A stretch of DNA of 5,104 bases, taken from positions 1-5,104 of the forward strand of contig CAKSWQ010000069.1 in the NCBI GenBank assembly GCA_934512105.1, written 5' to 3'. Under the pieces are notes generated by a model that worked only from the letters and a program-made list of their open reading frames with translations, was not told where the DNA came from and did no database searches. The translations under genes were made by a program, and so were the position numbers. Within the stretch, counting starts at the first letter, position 1. Each line of letters starts with the position of its first letter. This DNA is from an uncultured Faecalibacterium sp. (lineage in GTDB: Bacteria; Bacillota; Clostridia; Oscillospirales; Ruminococcaceae). Shown in pieces: positions 5,029 to 5,104 of the stretch.

Positions 5029-5104
5029 ATGCAGCTATTTCCAGCCATTGACCTGCGCGGCGGGCAGGTGGTGCGCCTGACACAGGGCGACTACGACCGC
5101 ATGA
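5029..5104 (+). CDS. hisA: ProFAR isomerase (phosphoribosylformimino-AICAR-phosphate isomerase), N-terminal fragment
   Basis: HisA is a (beta/alpha)8-barrel enzyme that isomerises ProFAR to PRFAR, the substrate of HisH-HisF. Only 25 codons are in the window; the frame is open at the right edge. The visible N-terminus, MQLFPAIDLRGGQVVRLTQG followed by DYDRM, matches the family pattern (PAIDL, G-x-VVRL, QGDYD). Asp8 corresponds to the N-terminal catalytic aspartate of the first strand. The ATG at 5029 is chosen because it gives this N-terminus; the ATG at 5025 is in another frame and stops after eight codons. HisF shares the fold and a similar N-terminus, but the PAIDL and QGDYD pattern favours HisA. 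Confidence 0.9.
   Translation, partial: MQLFPAIDLRGGQVVRLTQGDYDRM

Overview
The window is one continuous, plus-strand segment of a histidine biosynthesis operon from a GC-rich bacterium. The order is a HisZ-HisG fusion gene (5' end outside the window), hisD, hisC, hisB, hisH and the first 25 codons of hisA. Every gene reads left to right, and every catalytic motif I could check is intact. I found no RNA gene, CRISPR array, transposase or convincing promoter. The promoter and the start of the first gene must lie upstream of base 1.

The likely host is a GC-rich clostridial gut bacterium of the Oscillospiraceae/Ruminococcaceae kind (Faecalibacterium, Subdoligranulum or Gemmiger type). This is inferred from the short-form HisG paired with HisZ, the Firmicutes-like stand-alone HisB (no phosphatase domain), strong AGGAGG-type ribosome binding sites, and intergenic modules of the CCCTCTCAG / AGCTCCCCC hairpin type, which I remember (unverified) from such genomes.

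Layout: 1-1119 HisZ(C-terminal part)-HisG; 1116-2393 hisD, sharing ATGA with the previous gene; 2394-2575 a gap filled almost exactly by a hairpin-rich inverted-repeat element; 2576-3637 hisC; 3640-4236 hisB, two bases after hisC; 4233-4841 hisH, again with an ATGA overlap; 4842-5028 a second structured gap with a related element; 5029 onward hisA.

The pathway logic is: HisZG condenses ATP and PRPP (step 1); HisA isomerises ProFAR to PRFAR; HisH supplies ammonia to HisF (not in the window) to form imidazole glycerol phosphate and AICAR; HisB dehydrates it; HisC transaminates; HisD makes the final two oxidations to histidine. hisF and hisI/hisE are expected downstream or elsewhere.

The enzymes are ordinary. 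Two things deserve a second look: the translational fusion of the regulatory subunit HisZ to catalytic HisG, and the two repeat elements that occupy the only non-coupled junctions. In these elements a conserved terminal motif (CCCTCTCAG) flanks hairpins whose sequence differs between arms while pairing is kept, and the right end also supplies the Shine-Dalgarno sequence of the next gene.
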